From: Gavia stellata
Taxonomy: Eukaryota > Chordata > Aves > Gaviiformes > Gaviidae
Length of the DNA: 64,000 nt
Direction: 5' to 3'
Assembly (NCBI RefSeq): GCF_030936135.1
Contig: NC_082602.1
Coordinates: forward strand, 27,903,965 to 27,967,964
The translations under genes were made by a program, and so were the position numbers. Positions 47,501 through 61,306 of the stretch are shown here, in pieces (the stretch's first letter is position 1; each line of letters opens with the position of its first letter). The notes beneath the pieces were generated by a model, which was not told the DNA's origin, searched no databases, and saw only the letters and a program-made list of their open reading frames with translations.

Positions 47501-50500
47501 CAAACATATGCCACAGTGACTGCCCAGAGGGACTACACAGCTGTTTGGATTTGTCTCATTGGCTTTGCAGAGTGTAGTAATCTATTGTGAGGAAGAAAAC
47601 CACTTCAGCTGAAAGAGACAAAATTTTGTAGTAAACAAACTTTCACTTCTGTGCAGGGGTTTGTCAGAGACTACTGATGGTAATAAATAGATTAATTGGA
47701 TTTAAAGCATAAAGTTTTATATAACCTATCTGGACTATAAATAGAAGGATCTAAGCAGATGATGTGCTGAGTGAACACAGCATCCTTGACCCATCTAACT
47801 GCTCCAGGTAGCAAACACTTCCCTCTTGCTTATTTGCACACTTGTTTCTGGTGCTTGTTGCTTATGTTTTGGCACCAGACATTGGCAGCCTGCTTCCACG
47901 TGCTAGATATCAGATTTTGCTTATCACTGCAAGAGACTGTGATGTAATTGTGACCACCCGAGGCCTGGTCTGAAGCCTTGCTTACTGAAAAAGTAAATGA
48001 GGATTGACTCATCATTCTTTAGCTTTCACTTTCATTGTAGTCTTAGGCTGGTAATTGTCTCAGCAAAGATATCACCCACCTTTTCTGAATTTCCAGATGG
48101 TGTCTTGTTTGTTTTATATATTTATATGTATGTTACTGGGAATGTGAGGGAATAAAGTGATTCTTGCTTGCTAGTTTTCCCTACTTAGACTGTAAGGGTA
48201 TGAATGCAGAGGGAAAATGATCTGCTTGCAGGCATGAGTTGCTTGGAAAGAGGGGGAAGGACCAGCCCCTACTTTGTGTGTAGCCAGCTGGGTCTGATCT
48301 GGATCAGATGCTGGGAGATGGCTCTGTCCCTGTGCAGTTCCCTTCATCTGTGTTAGAGCTGCAGCAAGCCCTGGATGCAAAAAGGTGACTGAGGATTTTA
48401 GTGTGACCCATGCTACTTCTGATTTATTGAGCTATTCCCCTGTAAGTTAAGCATCCTCTTTCAGTGGTGTTATCCTGCTATCACTTAAATACTAATTGAG
48501 TGCAATCTGTAGAGAGTTTGAAGTACACAGCCTACTGTCTTTTTGTTTTGGCTCAGGCAAGAGAGAGCTGGGAGAGCTTGAGCTTCCTTGGGGGAAGTCT
48601 AATGTTGATCTCTGAGCTGACTGAGAAATGCAAACTGGATTTGGGGCAATGTAAAGCAGAATGAATTTGTCTGGGTTGAGCCTAGGCATGTTCTATTGAC
48701 TGCTGGTGTTGATGTTCATAGGGAAGTAAACTGCAGTAAGGAGCATGAATATTTTGTGAGGAAACTACATATTAAAAATTGATGCCAAAGTATTTTCCCC
48801 AAAATTGATTGTGCTCTTTTTGCAGCTGGAAGAAGAAAGACAAAAGTAGGAACGCACAATGAAAAGCTAGTGAACTGCTTTATTATTATCTAAAGTGACT
48901 TTGCTTTCAAAAGAATATTTTTTCATGTTTAGGTGGTGTCATGGAAAAATATTAGTCCTACTAAAAGTTTGTTTTTAATATTTCATATTGCTGTTTACTG
49001 GTTTTATGGCAAATGTTAAATTGAGTAAGAATTTTTACTTAAAGATTTCAACTGCATGTAGTTCTGGTTTTCAAATGAGAATAAAATCAATACCATGAGT
49101 CTCTGTAAGACTCATGGGAGAGAAGAGTGATTACAAAATTTCTATTGATGTGTTTTTCAATGCAATCAGTTCTCCAAGAAAATTGAAAATTTCTTGAAAA
49201 GTTTCAATTTTAATCAAAAGACTTTATGACGGAGTAGTCTATGAATTTTTTTTAGGAGATTGCTTTGATTTTTGGTTGTTCAGAGCTGGAAAAAGTGTTT
49301 GAAGTATTTCGAGCAATTTTAAGAATTGTATGATAAATGTTTACAAAAATGGGGAAAATGTTGAAATTTTAAATGGGAGTACAGATACTTTCCAATCAGC
49401 TCCAGTCCTAGATAAATCTGTCAACATTTATAATCTGAGCTAGGAAGTTTAAATATCAAGTATCATGTGCTGAATGTTTATATTGAACTGCCTATAATCA
49501 ATCCATAGGGTCAACTTCTAAAATGTCAGAGGTTTAAATAGTACGTGTTGACAGGAACTGAGATTTGCTCAGAGCACTTGCATGCAGACCAAGATGCTAT
49601 GTTTCTCAAATGTGGTACTCGTGGCTGATCAGTTACCTGGTTCTTGCTGGCAACATTTCTTAAGTTATTGGAGCTGTCTTTAAAGATTTTTGGTGTGGTT
49701 AGGTTTAGGGCACTGAAGCTGGTTGTCTGTTACTAATATATCACTAGGAGCTTTGGCCCTTGGTACTTTTGGCCTTAGTGGAATTCTCTTTTTTCTTTTT
49801 AATACTGCTGCAAGAGAGGAAATGGCTTGCAAAATCAGGTGAATAAAGGACTATTTCAAGGGAAGAGCTCTCTGTTCTTGAAAATCAGGAAAGAATTTAA
49901 CATATGCTTTCAGAGCAAGGGTGCACGATGGATGAGGAGAGACAAAGGGGATTTTGCCTATTCGTGTAGCAGCTAAGAAATGAAGAAAGGAGAAAAAGCT
50001 TAAGATATTAATGGTCAATTGGGAGATTTGGTTTTATTTAGACTTCAGATGTTAGCAGGTTGCTTACGGTACCACTTCCATTGCCTGTGGAAATGTTTCT
50101 GTTCTTCCACCTGTTAGAGCTTGGATCAGGGATATGAGCACTGATAACTGCAATGTGCCTATCCCTTTTCCTTCCCCATTCTTTCTGTTGGAGCCATTCA
50201 CTTGGAGAGAAGTTAAAATGCTGTCGGTCACTCTGGCTTCTGGAGAAAATATATATGAAAATCTAACCTTCAGTGAAAATACAATACATAACTGTTTTCA
50301 GGAAAAACAATGGTGAAAACCTGTGAATGACAAGGTTTGCAGTATCTCGCCAGCCTCTAATCTTGACTTGAAAAGCAAACTGTTGCTGTGCTGATTTCTC
50401 TGTATCCACCACTTAATGTGTCCAGACTGCAATGGGAATTTTTCTCAAGGCCTGTGTTATCTGGGGCTCAGATTGATGCAGCTGACAGTGATGAGAGAAG

Positions 50501-51875
50501 TCTCCAGCTAGGGGACACAAGATAGCACCTCCCCACCCCCAGCCTGTGCTTTCTTATTCTGATGTCCTGGAGACAGGCATGATGTCCAGAACAGGAAACT
50601 TGTTCCCTTTCAAATGGCTCCTCAAAAATTGGATCATCTGAGTGTTTGAGGTAAGTTGTGGAATATTACTCTTGGCAATAGCGAGGAACCACAGTTCCTT
50701 GACTTATGGTACAAGTCTTCTGTATTATGCAAGCCAAACTCATGTCCAGCCTGTCAGCCCTTGGTGAGTTTGGTTTGGCATCTGTGGGTTTTTATTGTGG
50801 GGTTTTGTTTTTTTTTTTCTTGGCTTTTTTTATTTTAAGAATGCTTGTTAGCCCATGGCCATAAAAAGTGGGTGTATCAGGTCCTTATCTCAGGCTGGGA
50901 GATGATACACATTGAAGCTCCCCACTGCAGGAGGCAGGCTTCCCCACAGAAGGGATTGCTTTGAGCCTTGAGGACAGTAGTGTCTGTCCCGCAAAGTGTG
51001 ATCAGGTTTGTGCTAGTACAGAGGATGTCACAGTAGCCCATACAAACATGCCACTTCTGCGGGGTCGTGTACTTGAAAATGGCCCTGCTTAAATAAGCAG
51101 CTTTACTGGCTAGCTGATAAAGGCCTTTACAGGAGCTGAGACAGCAGCCTGCTGATCAGTGAGCTGTTGCCTGGCATCAGGACTTGGTGCCATCTACTTA
51201 GTGTTTTCAAGGTCCTTGTTACAGTAAATCTCAGGGGCTCCTCGCAAGGACTGAGGCACCCTGGTCCTTTGGGAATTTTGTCCACAGGTTAATGCCTGCT
51301 GTGAGGCTGAGAGCTTATGATAGATCAGGCATGTTTGGGTCCAGCAAAGAAACATGATTCATGGAAAGTGAAAGCTGAAAGCTTTATGGTGAGAGGAGAA
51401 AACAATGCAGTAAAAAAGTTTACCCAGCTTTTCTGCTTATTGTCAGTATTATTATTTACTATGTTAGTAGTTTAAAGCTCTGACTTAAGATCCAGTCCTC
51501 TCTGCTTGACTCCCTATGGTGCTAATGATCTCTGCCCAAAGAGCCTTCAGTTTAAGCTCAGCATCCTGTGAATGAAAAGAGATCCCCCAGGCCTTGACCA
51601 CCAGCTCTCCCCAGTGCTCTACAAGGCACGATGTCCCACGCACTGGGAGAAGAGCTGCTAATCAGGTATTACTCAGTGTGTTGTGGGCTGTGCGCTGAAG
51701 GAGTTGAACTGCTCTTCTCTGAGTCTCTCGATGTTTTAGAACACACTGATTAGGAGCGGGTAAAAATAGCAGTGTAGGAGGATGCACACTGAAAGACTGC
51801 CTTAAGTAGGCAGGAAAAAATAGAGACTTTCCTGATTATCTACATGTATAGATACACATACCTGCTGCACCACCT
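44556..51875 (+). other. Intron 1 segment, nothing recognised
   Basis: No exon, RNA gene or clear transposon was identified. 48700-49450 is AT-rich and repeat-free in appearance. A G/T-rich tract sits at 50795-50838. The 151-codon minus frame at 46044-46499 shows no known domain. Confidence 0.5.
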
Positions 51876-51902
51876 CCCCCCCCCCCCCCCCCCCCGCCCC
51901 CC
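51876..51902. repeat. Poly-C tract (C20 G C6)
   Basis: Twenty consecutive C residues at 51876-51895, one G, then six C. On the minus strand this is a G-run capable of quadruplex formation. Length is likely to vary and is prone to sequencing error. Confidence 0.9.
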
Positions 51903-54900
51903 AGCCCCTGGCTAGGAAACTCTGCAGGGAGTTGGAAATGCAGCAGCCTCTTGTGATCTGGAAGCAGCTGGTTGGATTATCCATGAAATGTGCTTTATGA
52001 CCTCAGGTATCAGCTCCAGCACGTCTGGCACTGTCTTCAGGCTTTTTTTCTTCATCTGCCTGGTCTGCCAGAACCCTTTTCCCACCCTTAAAGTCTTTGC
52101 TGCAGGAGATCGTCTTCCAAAAAGTTCCTCCTTGTTTAGTCTTGGAAGAAAACTGTGCAAGTAGCATGTCCTGTGCCAGCCTCATCCCAATCCTTGCCTA
52201 TATGTGAGTCTTGTGTGCTTACATCAGCAAGTGTAGTGGCTTTTTCATATAATGCTGAATGATGCCATGCAGCAGAAAAAGTCCAAAAACTTAAAGATGT
52301 GTGTTCTTGAGGAAGGGATATGTCTGGGCTTCTTAGGACTTCAGTGCACCACAAACATTTCATATTGACACCTGAACTGCAGATGTTTTATATTTTATGG
52401 CGATGCCTGTGCGTGTCGTCTTGGGATAAATCAATCTCTGCATGGATCTCTAGCAATTACTTTTGCTCCCTTGCGCCTGGAAGAGCAGAATATTGAGCTA
52501 CAAGGGCAGTTGGCAGAGATGGTATGCTGCAAAGCATGGTCCTCCATCCATATCCACCTCTGTCCTCTAATCCCTGTAGCAGCTGGCTGTTTGCGAGCCT
52601 CAGCTGTTTTTTAATGTGGAGCATCTACATTCCCTTGGTGGATTCTGGTTCTTAGACTCTGACTCTTGATGGGAACTCTTGAGTATTTAAAAGGATTCTC
52701 TTAGTATAGGTATTCATGAATTTGACTGGCCAAGAAGGTGTTTAGAGGGAGGCACTTTAAGAGTTAACTGTATTCTAGGCAGTTGTGCAATTCCCTGTAT
52801 CTCCTTCAAGCCTTTAATTCCATAGCAACCACATGTGTATCTCTGCTTCTTCCCCATCTCTCACCACAGCCTGATTGAAATGTGCAAAAGGTGGGGTGTT
52901 ATTGAGTGATGAATTTTGTAGAGTTCATTCTTCTCATGTATTGCTGTGACCCACTTACACTCTTGGGATTAGAGCTGACCCTAAAATAATGCAAATCCAG
53001 TGTTTCTAGGGATGTTTCCCCCTGCCCCCATCTGGTGCCTCTCCTCTTGTAGCCAAGTATTGTGCAGTTGTTTTATGGTCATTTTCCTCAAAAATGTGAA
53101 TTTTTTTCTAGGTAATTTACTGCAAGCAAGGGAGGCTGTAAGTCTATTTTGACATAAAACTAAAGGTATTCATATGCTCAATTTCTGTGTCTTTGAAAAG
53201 AAAATGCATAGTTTCAGGCATAGTTTCAGGTATGTTTCTGGGTTAATTATCTGGAGAAGGAACAATTAGCAAGTAATTCTGTTCGTTTTTTCCCTGCTGC
53301 ATTTTTTTTCTCTGTCTTTAAATAAATAGCAAGGTCTTTACTTCTGTTTAGAATGAAACTGGTTTTGTTTCTGAAGTGTGAGTTGTTTGCTGAGGTGGGG
53401 CTAAGTAACATGGACAAACGCTAAAGGTTTCACCATGGGGGTGGACTGATAACTCATGGGTACCTTCTTAAACCACAGATAACTGTTACCTTGAGCTGTG
53501 GTAGCTGACCATCGTTGTTCTTTTACTCCCTTGCAAATAGGTAGCAAAATGTGTTACCACAAAATACAAGTTAAACCAATTTGCTTGGCCATTGGGACTA
53601 GGCTGTGAGTGTGCATATGGCCAATTACCTTTGCTCATTTGAGAAACAGTAATTTCTTACGTGTGGTAACTTAATTGTTTATAATTGGCCCGTCTGTACC
53701 CTGTGATTTCAAAGCACCAGATAGATGGAAAAGCTCAAATGGATCTTTAAACAGATGTGATCCAGACAGCCAGCAGGGTGTTTTTACAGATAGATGGCAT
53801 GCCAGATCTATGCAGATGTAAAATCTTTTATGATTATCTGGTTTGGACAGGATGGGGACAGAGAGCACCAACTCTTGTAAGGCTGCAAGAGTAATTTACT
53901 TGCTGGAGACATGATGTAATAAGCTAGCTGTCCTTTAGGGCCTGTGCAAAGAGTAAAGGAAATCTCATGGCATTTCTGGTCTCAGAAACAGAGCCATAGC
54001 AGGTAGAAACTCTGTGTGTTGGTTTTTTTTTTCTGTTCAGCTATAGTAAATTGTCGTGCTGGTCTGTTGTAGCCTCAGCCACCAAAAAACTCAAAAAACC
54101 CTTTTAGTTGAAAATAGCCAGATACTGTTGAGAGTATTAGGGTTAATGCTATATATAGTTAGCCTGACCTCATTCTTCCTTAGCTGTCTACTAGTAGCCA
54201 CTGTTGCAAAGCGGGATAGTGGGTTAAACGGACCCTTGTTCTGACTCAGCGTGTCCTTCCTTATATTTCTGTGAGACTAGTGAAATAATTCAAAAATAGC
54301 TGACAATTCAGTGAATCAGCATCTTTCCTTTAAACAGGTATTCCTACTGATGTATTCTCAACAAAATCTTTTGCATCAGTGGAATCCTCCTTATTCTGAG
54401 CAGGATCTGGACTTGTCCATCAAAGGATCTGAATGGGGTAGTGGGCCAAGAGCAAGGAGGCACACTGGAGAATTAACATCTGCTTGTTATAGGATGGTGG
54501 CTTGCTGGCTGGCCTGGCTACTGTGCTTGATGGGAGACTGCTGGGATGCCAGGGAAAGCCTTTCTGTGAATATAGGTGCTGGAGGGTCTCTTAGAAGAGG
54601 ATGCAGGCAGGTTGGGGAAGTCTCATACCTGGTAGCTCTCCTTCTGGATCTTGGGACAGCACCAAGGTCTGGCAGTTGGAGCAAACATTTTGTCAGTCAA
54701 CTTTTGGTTCAAACCTAACTTCCAGCTAAGAATGGTTGTTGTATGGCGCAGCATAGAACCCTGTATTCGGTAGGCTGTCATTGCCACTCCAGCCTGTGGT
54801 ATGACAGTACCTCATCTCTCTTGAGAAGCCATAATGCTAGTGTGCACAGCATCAGACCCTTCTGGGGTTAGGCTGATGTCACCTTAATGCCTTGAAGGAT

Positions 54901-57900
54901 TCAGTTTGAGGGATAAAGATATATATTGCTTTGGAGGTGGTGTGGAGTAGAGAGGGAGAAATAGGATCCTCCTGCCTTAGTGCTTCCTCTGTACCTAGGA
55001 GATTTCCTAGAGATCGAGTGTTAAAGTTGCATCTTAAACTGCTCCTTTTGGAAGGAGGACCCAAGAGCTTCCCTCTCTTCAAGCTTATTGCATGAACTTT
55101 GGTCACCTTTCCCCAGCTGTGTGTGTTCTGCTGTGTTGTCCATCTCAAGGTGGGCTGATACTAAAAAGCGCTATGACAAAGCATCTTAATTACCCTGGCA
55201 AACAGCAGCTAATTTTTTTGCCACTTCTAATGGTTTTTAAGGTGAGGTGAAGTACTGTTTGACAAATGAGACAGAGTCAAAACCAATTTTTACCTCCATG
55301 CAGAGTTGGTGCTGGTGAGTGGGGTGGCTTCTGACTTGTGCTGAGATTTGCACACATGTTGATTTCCCAGTTGCAAGCCATGGAAAAGAGCTAACCAAAA
55401 GATGTGAGGGGATTCTCCCCTGGCTACCCACATCTTGGTTCCCCATGTAGGCACAGGGATGCAAAAGGAAGGGGAGCCTTTGTTTGTGCAAAGGAAGAGG
55501 CTGGGAAGGGAGGAGGGAAAGAAGCTTGTTGAAATAACCTAGGATCAGTCCTCAGGAGCAAGGGTTTGGGAGTGAGATAAAGGTGAACAACTTGATGGGA
55601 CTTCCCACTAGGAATGGTTTTGGTGAGTTTAGGCTAGGTGTCCAAATGTTTGTGCATGTAACAGTGAAAACTACTTGTTGTCTTTTGTGCCTGGATTCTG
55701 TTTTTGGCAGAACTTGCTGCCTGGCCTGCTTTTGCAGCATGCTGACACGGAAAGGGATTCTTCACACACTCAGGGAGTATCACTCACGTTGGAGATGTGG
55801 GAGTAGAATAAGCATCCTTGAGGGACTGAAATGTCACAACCATATCTGGAGAAGATTAATTCCTGTTGGTAGCTAGGCTTCTGTAAAACAGACTCAGTCT
55901 CTCTTGTTCAAGAGGTCACTGTTTGCTCTGAAGAGCTAAAGGGAAAAGGTAGAAAAGGATGAGAATCTGAGATGATGACAGCAGCGTAACACTTGATAAG
56001 TATCTGTATTCTTGGTAACACAATTGTATGCTTCAGGGTCTGTGGGCTAACTGACATCTTGCAGCCTGCTACTTTCCCTTTTTTTCCCCTCCTAAAACTC
56101 CTTGGTCCCTATCTTTGCAGTGTCTTGAGAGCAATGAGGACCCTTGTCCAGATACATCCGGTGCATTGAGACCCATTCCAGAGAGTGAGTCAGAAAGACC
56201 TCTCTCCCCTTCTCCCAAACCAGAATTTTCCTGTAGTTCACATTTTTTCTGACCACTTGTTTCTTTTCCTGCCCTGCCCACCCATAAGTCCCTAGACTCT
56301 TGCCAGCTGCCTTAATGCATGGGAATGATCTAAAGCCTAACTGCATGTGTTATGTTCTTGGTGCCAAGATGACTTTGATACACAGGACTGTGATGTTGGT
56401 TCATTATTCTGATATATCTCTCTTGCTGCAGTGTGAAGATTTGATTCCTGGAGGCACTAATCTTATTTCTTTGGTTTTTCAAAATGTTCCTTAATTGCTC
56501 TGTTTAAGGCGTTTCTGGTGAGGCAGGCTCTATTACTCTCCTAAACACTGGTGGCTGCAGCAACATAACACTGACTCAATTGAAAAATAAAAACAAAATC
56601 TCAAACCAGGCAACTTTTATGAAGTACTGGATGCTGCTTTCTTTTTCTCTCTCTGCTAGTAACAAGGGTTTTGTGACATTAAAGCTGTCACAAATTGGTG
56701 ACTGCCTATGATTGTCATTATCTTGCAATTCTCTGTGACCTTTAGGATTCCACTGCATCTACAGGGATCAAACAGCTGCAAGAAGAGAAAACGCTTAGCA
56801 TAAAAGTCTCAGGGACATTAGTCAAATAGTTCCGATTTCCTCTACTCTAGAAGATGGTGGTATAGTTATGTTCTTGCTGATTCATGTTAATCATTCCCCG
56901 AGGAAGACAATTTTCCTGATCTTTGATTTAGCAAAGGATTTGGTTATTGAACATGGAGGCTTTAGGGGTTGTAAGATGTGGTCTTGCAATGAGATTTGAA
57001 TGATTTAAAGAGCTACTGTCCCTCTGCAGAGACAAAGTAAATGATTTTTGCTTCAGCAATGTTGCCTTAACTCAGTGTGAGGTCAAACAGGTTCTTGTAT
57101 TAGCTAATTAACACAGGTGTAATGTTTAGCCAACTTCCCTTTGTGTTTTCCAAACTGATCTTCCAAACAATGGTGGTCTCTAAGGTACTGTAACTGCTCG
57201 TGGAACCCTACCGATAGGCAAAATGAGTTTGTCAGTTTGTGGCTGCTTCATGGTAACTGAAGGTGGCAGAGTTGAGAATGCTCCTTCGATTCCAAGTTTG
57301 GAATTAGTTTATTAACTGGTGTGTGGGGTGGGGAAAAAGTTGTCCTTCGCAAAATGTGAGACTACTTCTCACTCTGGAGTGTGACAGCTACTGTGGTAGT
57401 GTGCTGTACCTCCTTTTCCTAGGGGCTACCAACCTAAAACATGTTTGCAGTTAAAATAAGCAAAGGAGGAATTTGTTTTGTTCGGGGAGTTTGGTGACTG
57501 GGAATCCTAAAAGCTGGAATTTTTATTGTCTACTTGTATTGCTATTAAACTAACTGACGCTTTTGAGGGAAGTTAGGAAAAACTTGCTGTTTTAGGAACC
57601 ATTCTGTTGCCATCTTGGGAGTGTTATGTATTTCATCTTTTTTTTTGTTTGTGAAGATGTCTGCATAAGAATGGAATATCTTGCTTACGAGTCTTTCCTA
57701 CTTGTTCCAACTATGGCCAGTGTAATCGCTGATGTAAAGGGCCTGAAGACTTGATTCTTCAGGCTTAGGGAGAATAAAGATGATTAATAAAGAGGGGATA
57801 AACATGAGATTAAAAAAAGCTTTCCAGGCACTGCTCTGGAATCCTTTATGTTGCTGTTGATGTTAATTTTGCGGAAGGAATATCTCTGTATTACTGTGTG

Positions 57901-60900
57901 AAACTCTGAGCTCTGGAGAAGCCCTGCCATGCAGTTGTGTGAGGACTTGCAGTATCTTCGTTCCCCAGGTTGCGCAGAGTTAGGGGCCAGCTGATGTGAC
58001 TCTCCCAAGGCTTTAACATGCTTGGGTTTCGCAAGTGCACGATGGAGAGAGCTGCCTGGGAGCTGTGCATGTTGGAAGCCTGAATAGATCAAGCTCTGAA
58101 GACAGCTACATCGTGCACTTTGCATTGTGCCATATGACAGTTGATGGCAGTTGGCCGAGGAATGGGAGGATGGCTTACATTTCGGCAGAAGGCTCACTGA
58201 AATGAATGTGCTTCTGCAAACATGTTCCGTTGGTGTGTTTTTCGGGGTAGGGGGGAAGCTGTCAGAAACTTCTGAGCAGCTGTAGTTGCAGCATGCGTGC
58301 AGGGTAGGGATCACCTAGTGGTAGGAGTGGGGGAAAAGGAGGCATTCGCATCTTCTTTCTCACGTGTTTCGATAATACCGATGGAGGTTGAATCTCTGAG
58401 TATTGAATTCCTGTGTGCCAAACCGCTGAAATCGACAGGAGCCTTGTTAACCTTGGCACTTGGTGGAATTAGTGATTTGTAGAAACACGATGAGATGATT
58501 ATTCTGTGTGACCCATATAGATTGCTTGAGATTGCAGTGATTCTACTGACTGGCTCCTGCTACAGCCAGCAGATTCCCACTTGGCTATTGTGCCCAAGCG
58601 TGTCTGACTCCCCTTTGCTTGCACCAATGCTCTTAAGAGTAAATGATATTTTTCTGATATGGTTACACATTGAATTTTATATGTGCTTTGGTCAGCATTA
58701 CAAGTTAAGGTTGTCACCCTTGAGAGAGTGGATGCTCCCATCAGTGCAGGTAGCATTGTATGATGCCTTACGCGCTGAACCTGGAATGGGAGCAGCCAGG
58801 GACCTGAACTAGTTCTTGAAGTTTTGTGAGTATTCGTTTCTGTTGCATACTGCTGTTGTCCTGTCATGCAGTTAGGAGCAGGTCTTGCCACCTTCTACTC
58901 AGCTTCCCTTTTTGGAAAGAAAAAGAAGAAATGCAAATGGATTATGTCACGCTGCTCTGTTTTGGTGATTAGATGTCAGCCATGTATGGTCTTGGGACTT
59001 CTGATTTTTAAGATGTGTCATTCCAAGATAACACAGACACCTATGGGAAGCTTTGTCATTTGCGATTCCCCTTAGACTTTGAGGTTATAGCTTTTTTTAC
59101 CATTTGTTTTGTCCTGCAGTTGATTTTTTTTTTTAAGCCAGGTATGGGGGAATTCCTTTGAGTTCTTAGCTTTTTTTAAATTTTTTTTTATGAAAAAGAA
59201 GCTATTCTTCTGCAGGCAGGAGGAACTTCAAAAGGCTGGATTGGTAAATATACACTCATTTCACCAACTATTCATTATTACTGAGTTCTTTGCAGCTGCT
59301 TTGTTCTTTTTCTTAACTTCTTTGACCAGTTCTGCTTAAGTTACTTTGGGGAAGAAAGTGTGAGGAGGTGAAAACTTGCTTAAAATGCTGTGGGTTTTTT
59401 ACTGTGGGTTGGTGTTGGGTTTTGTGTGTGTTTTTTAAAAAAGAATATTTAATGAAAGTGTTCTTTTGTATTCAGTTGGGGGGGAACCACTTTACTTTTT
59501 CATGGCTGGAAAAAGGACAAAATGTTTAGATCAAAAGGGGAGAGAAACGTTTGCTTTTGGTCAAAGGCATATGCTATTAGAAAGATGTTTGGAAGGAAAA
59601 TTATTGACAAGCTCTAATATTTAGGTACTGAAGTGTTTCTAAGTGCTTTCTGTGCTTTATAACTCCTCACATTTATTGATCACTTGAGCTTTCTTTAACC
59701 TTAGTCCTTCCAGCAGCTTGTCCAGCAGTGCATTACATGTCCTATCCCTTTTAGAAATCCCTCACATAAAACACCTTAGGTTTGGGCAAGTGTATTCATA
59801 AAGCATTACAGTGAAGGACCTGAAAGCAGAATGAATAGCGCTGTCCCATTGTCACTCCATTATATTTGGCAGTGACTCCAAGCCATGTATTTATTAAGCT
59901 TCAGCAAAACACAAGCTATTTGAATCTAGTGTTTATCTGGGAGATTTTTAGTATGGACTGGATTTTAGTCCGGTTGGTTACATGGTGGTAATGTGACAGT
60001 AATAGCATTTGCCATCTTGCAGAATAGTGCATTCAGAAATGTTATGAACGATTTAATAGAAGGCTCCATGACAGCAACATTTCTTAAATGGAAGAGTTGA
60101 AGATTATGGCTACACTGTGTTTCCATCTGACACTATCTGCTGCTAGCAGAGGCTCTTGCATTTGGCTCTGCTGCAGCCTGTTCCCATGGCCTCCCTCGGG
60201 CTAGCACCGCAGTTGGAGCAGTGTCAGCCAGGCCAAGGAGCTGATCCACCAGATGGGGGACTCAAAAACCCCAAACTTGTCAGTGTAGTTTTCAGCTATC
60301 TTTTCCTCCCCCCGAATTTATCACCCATCTTATCAGGACTGGCACAAGGTTTGCAGTGGGAATGAATAGCTGGGGCTGGTCAAGGGGCACATGACTACTG
60401 TTTCTGGTGGCAACTTGGGTTTGTGCTGCATCAAAGTGGCTGCATAACCAAGCCCTTGGTTTATTTCTGCACTGACCAGCCATTTGTGCTGTTCAGTTAT
60501 GTTGTACTTATATTTCAAAGCTTATCCTCCCTGTCTGCCATTATAGATCTTCCACTAATGCTTTTTCAACTGAAGCACCTCTGGATGAGATTGCCCTGGT
60601 GTTCCCCACTGATTGGGGGTATGCTGTGTCTCAAAAAGGTGGCACTTTCTTAGTGGTAGGTAGCCAAGAGCTGATGGGAATGGATGGAAAAAAATAAAAA
60701 GAGAAAAAGGAAACATTCCCTGCCACTCCCATTCATCTAGGTCTCATCAGTTGCTGGAAGGACTGGGGTCTTTCAGGACAAAATGGCACTGCTGCATTGT
60801 GATATGTGCTTATTTGAAGCTTCAAGCATGCCTGAAAATTGTTTACAAGTCATTTGAAGGTCATTACTTGAAGTTCTGACCACCACAAATAGTTTTTGTC

Positions 60901-61200
60901 TTACCCAGCCTGATTGTCATGACCCAGCACAGACTGGAAGGAAAACTAGTTGGGAGCTTGCAAGTTTAAGGGTAACAATTTAGCAGCTATGCTTCACTTG
61001 CAGCCTGGCTTACAGCTGGTTAAGTGCAGATCAGCGCTTTTGATTTCAGTAAGTGTTGCTCTGTGCTTACAAGTGCTTGGTGGTTGTGGATCTGCTTCTA
61101 CTTTTTTAGCATGTGTAATGGGGGTGGTGAGTTCCCTTTGGTTTTCTGTGGCTTTTCAGGTATTTTTCAGCTTTCTCAATCTCATCGAGATCGACTTCCA
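51903..61200 (+). other. Intron 1 segment, nothing recognised
   Basis: No coding exon or recognised interspersed repeat was seen. A 12-bp tandem duplication (GCATAGTTTCAG twice) lies at about 53206-53229. T-rich tracts occur at 59120-59200 and a G/T-rich tract at 59390-59445. The 176-codon minus frame at 57784-58314 has no recognisable domain. Confidence 0.5.
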
Positions 61201-61210
61201 GACCTTGCTT

Positions 61211-61306
61211 GGGCAGGAGGGGTATAGGACTACTAAAATAACAGTAGTCCATGGGCAGGAGGGGTATAGGACTACTGTTATTTTAGCTGGACTCAGAACT
61301 GAGTCC
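61211..61306. repeat. Compound direct and inverted short repeat (template-switch-like)
   Basis: A 24-bp unit beginning GGGCAGGAGGGGTATA occurs twice (61211-61234 and 61253-61276). Between and after the copies, CTAAAATAACAGTAGTCC (61233-61250) and its exact reverse complement (61269-61286) form an 18-bp inverted repeat with an 18-bp loop. A further perfect hairpin, GGACTCAG-AA-CTGAGTCC, follows at 61289-61306. Confidence 0.9.

Noticed and set aside
57784..58314. 176-codon minus-strand frame
   Set aside because: Ordinary composition, no recognisable domain or splice context; consistent with chance in 64 kb.
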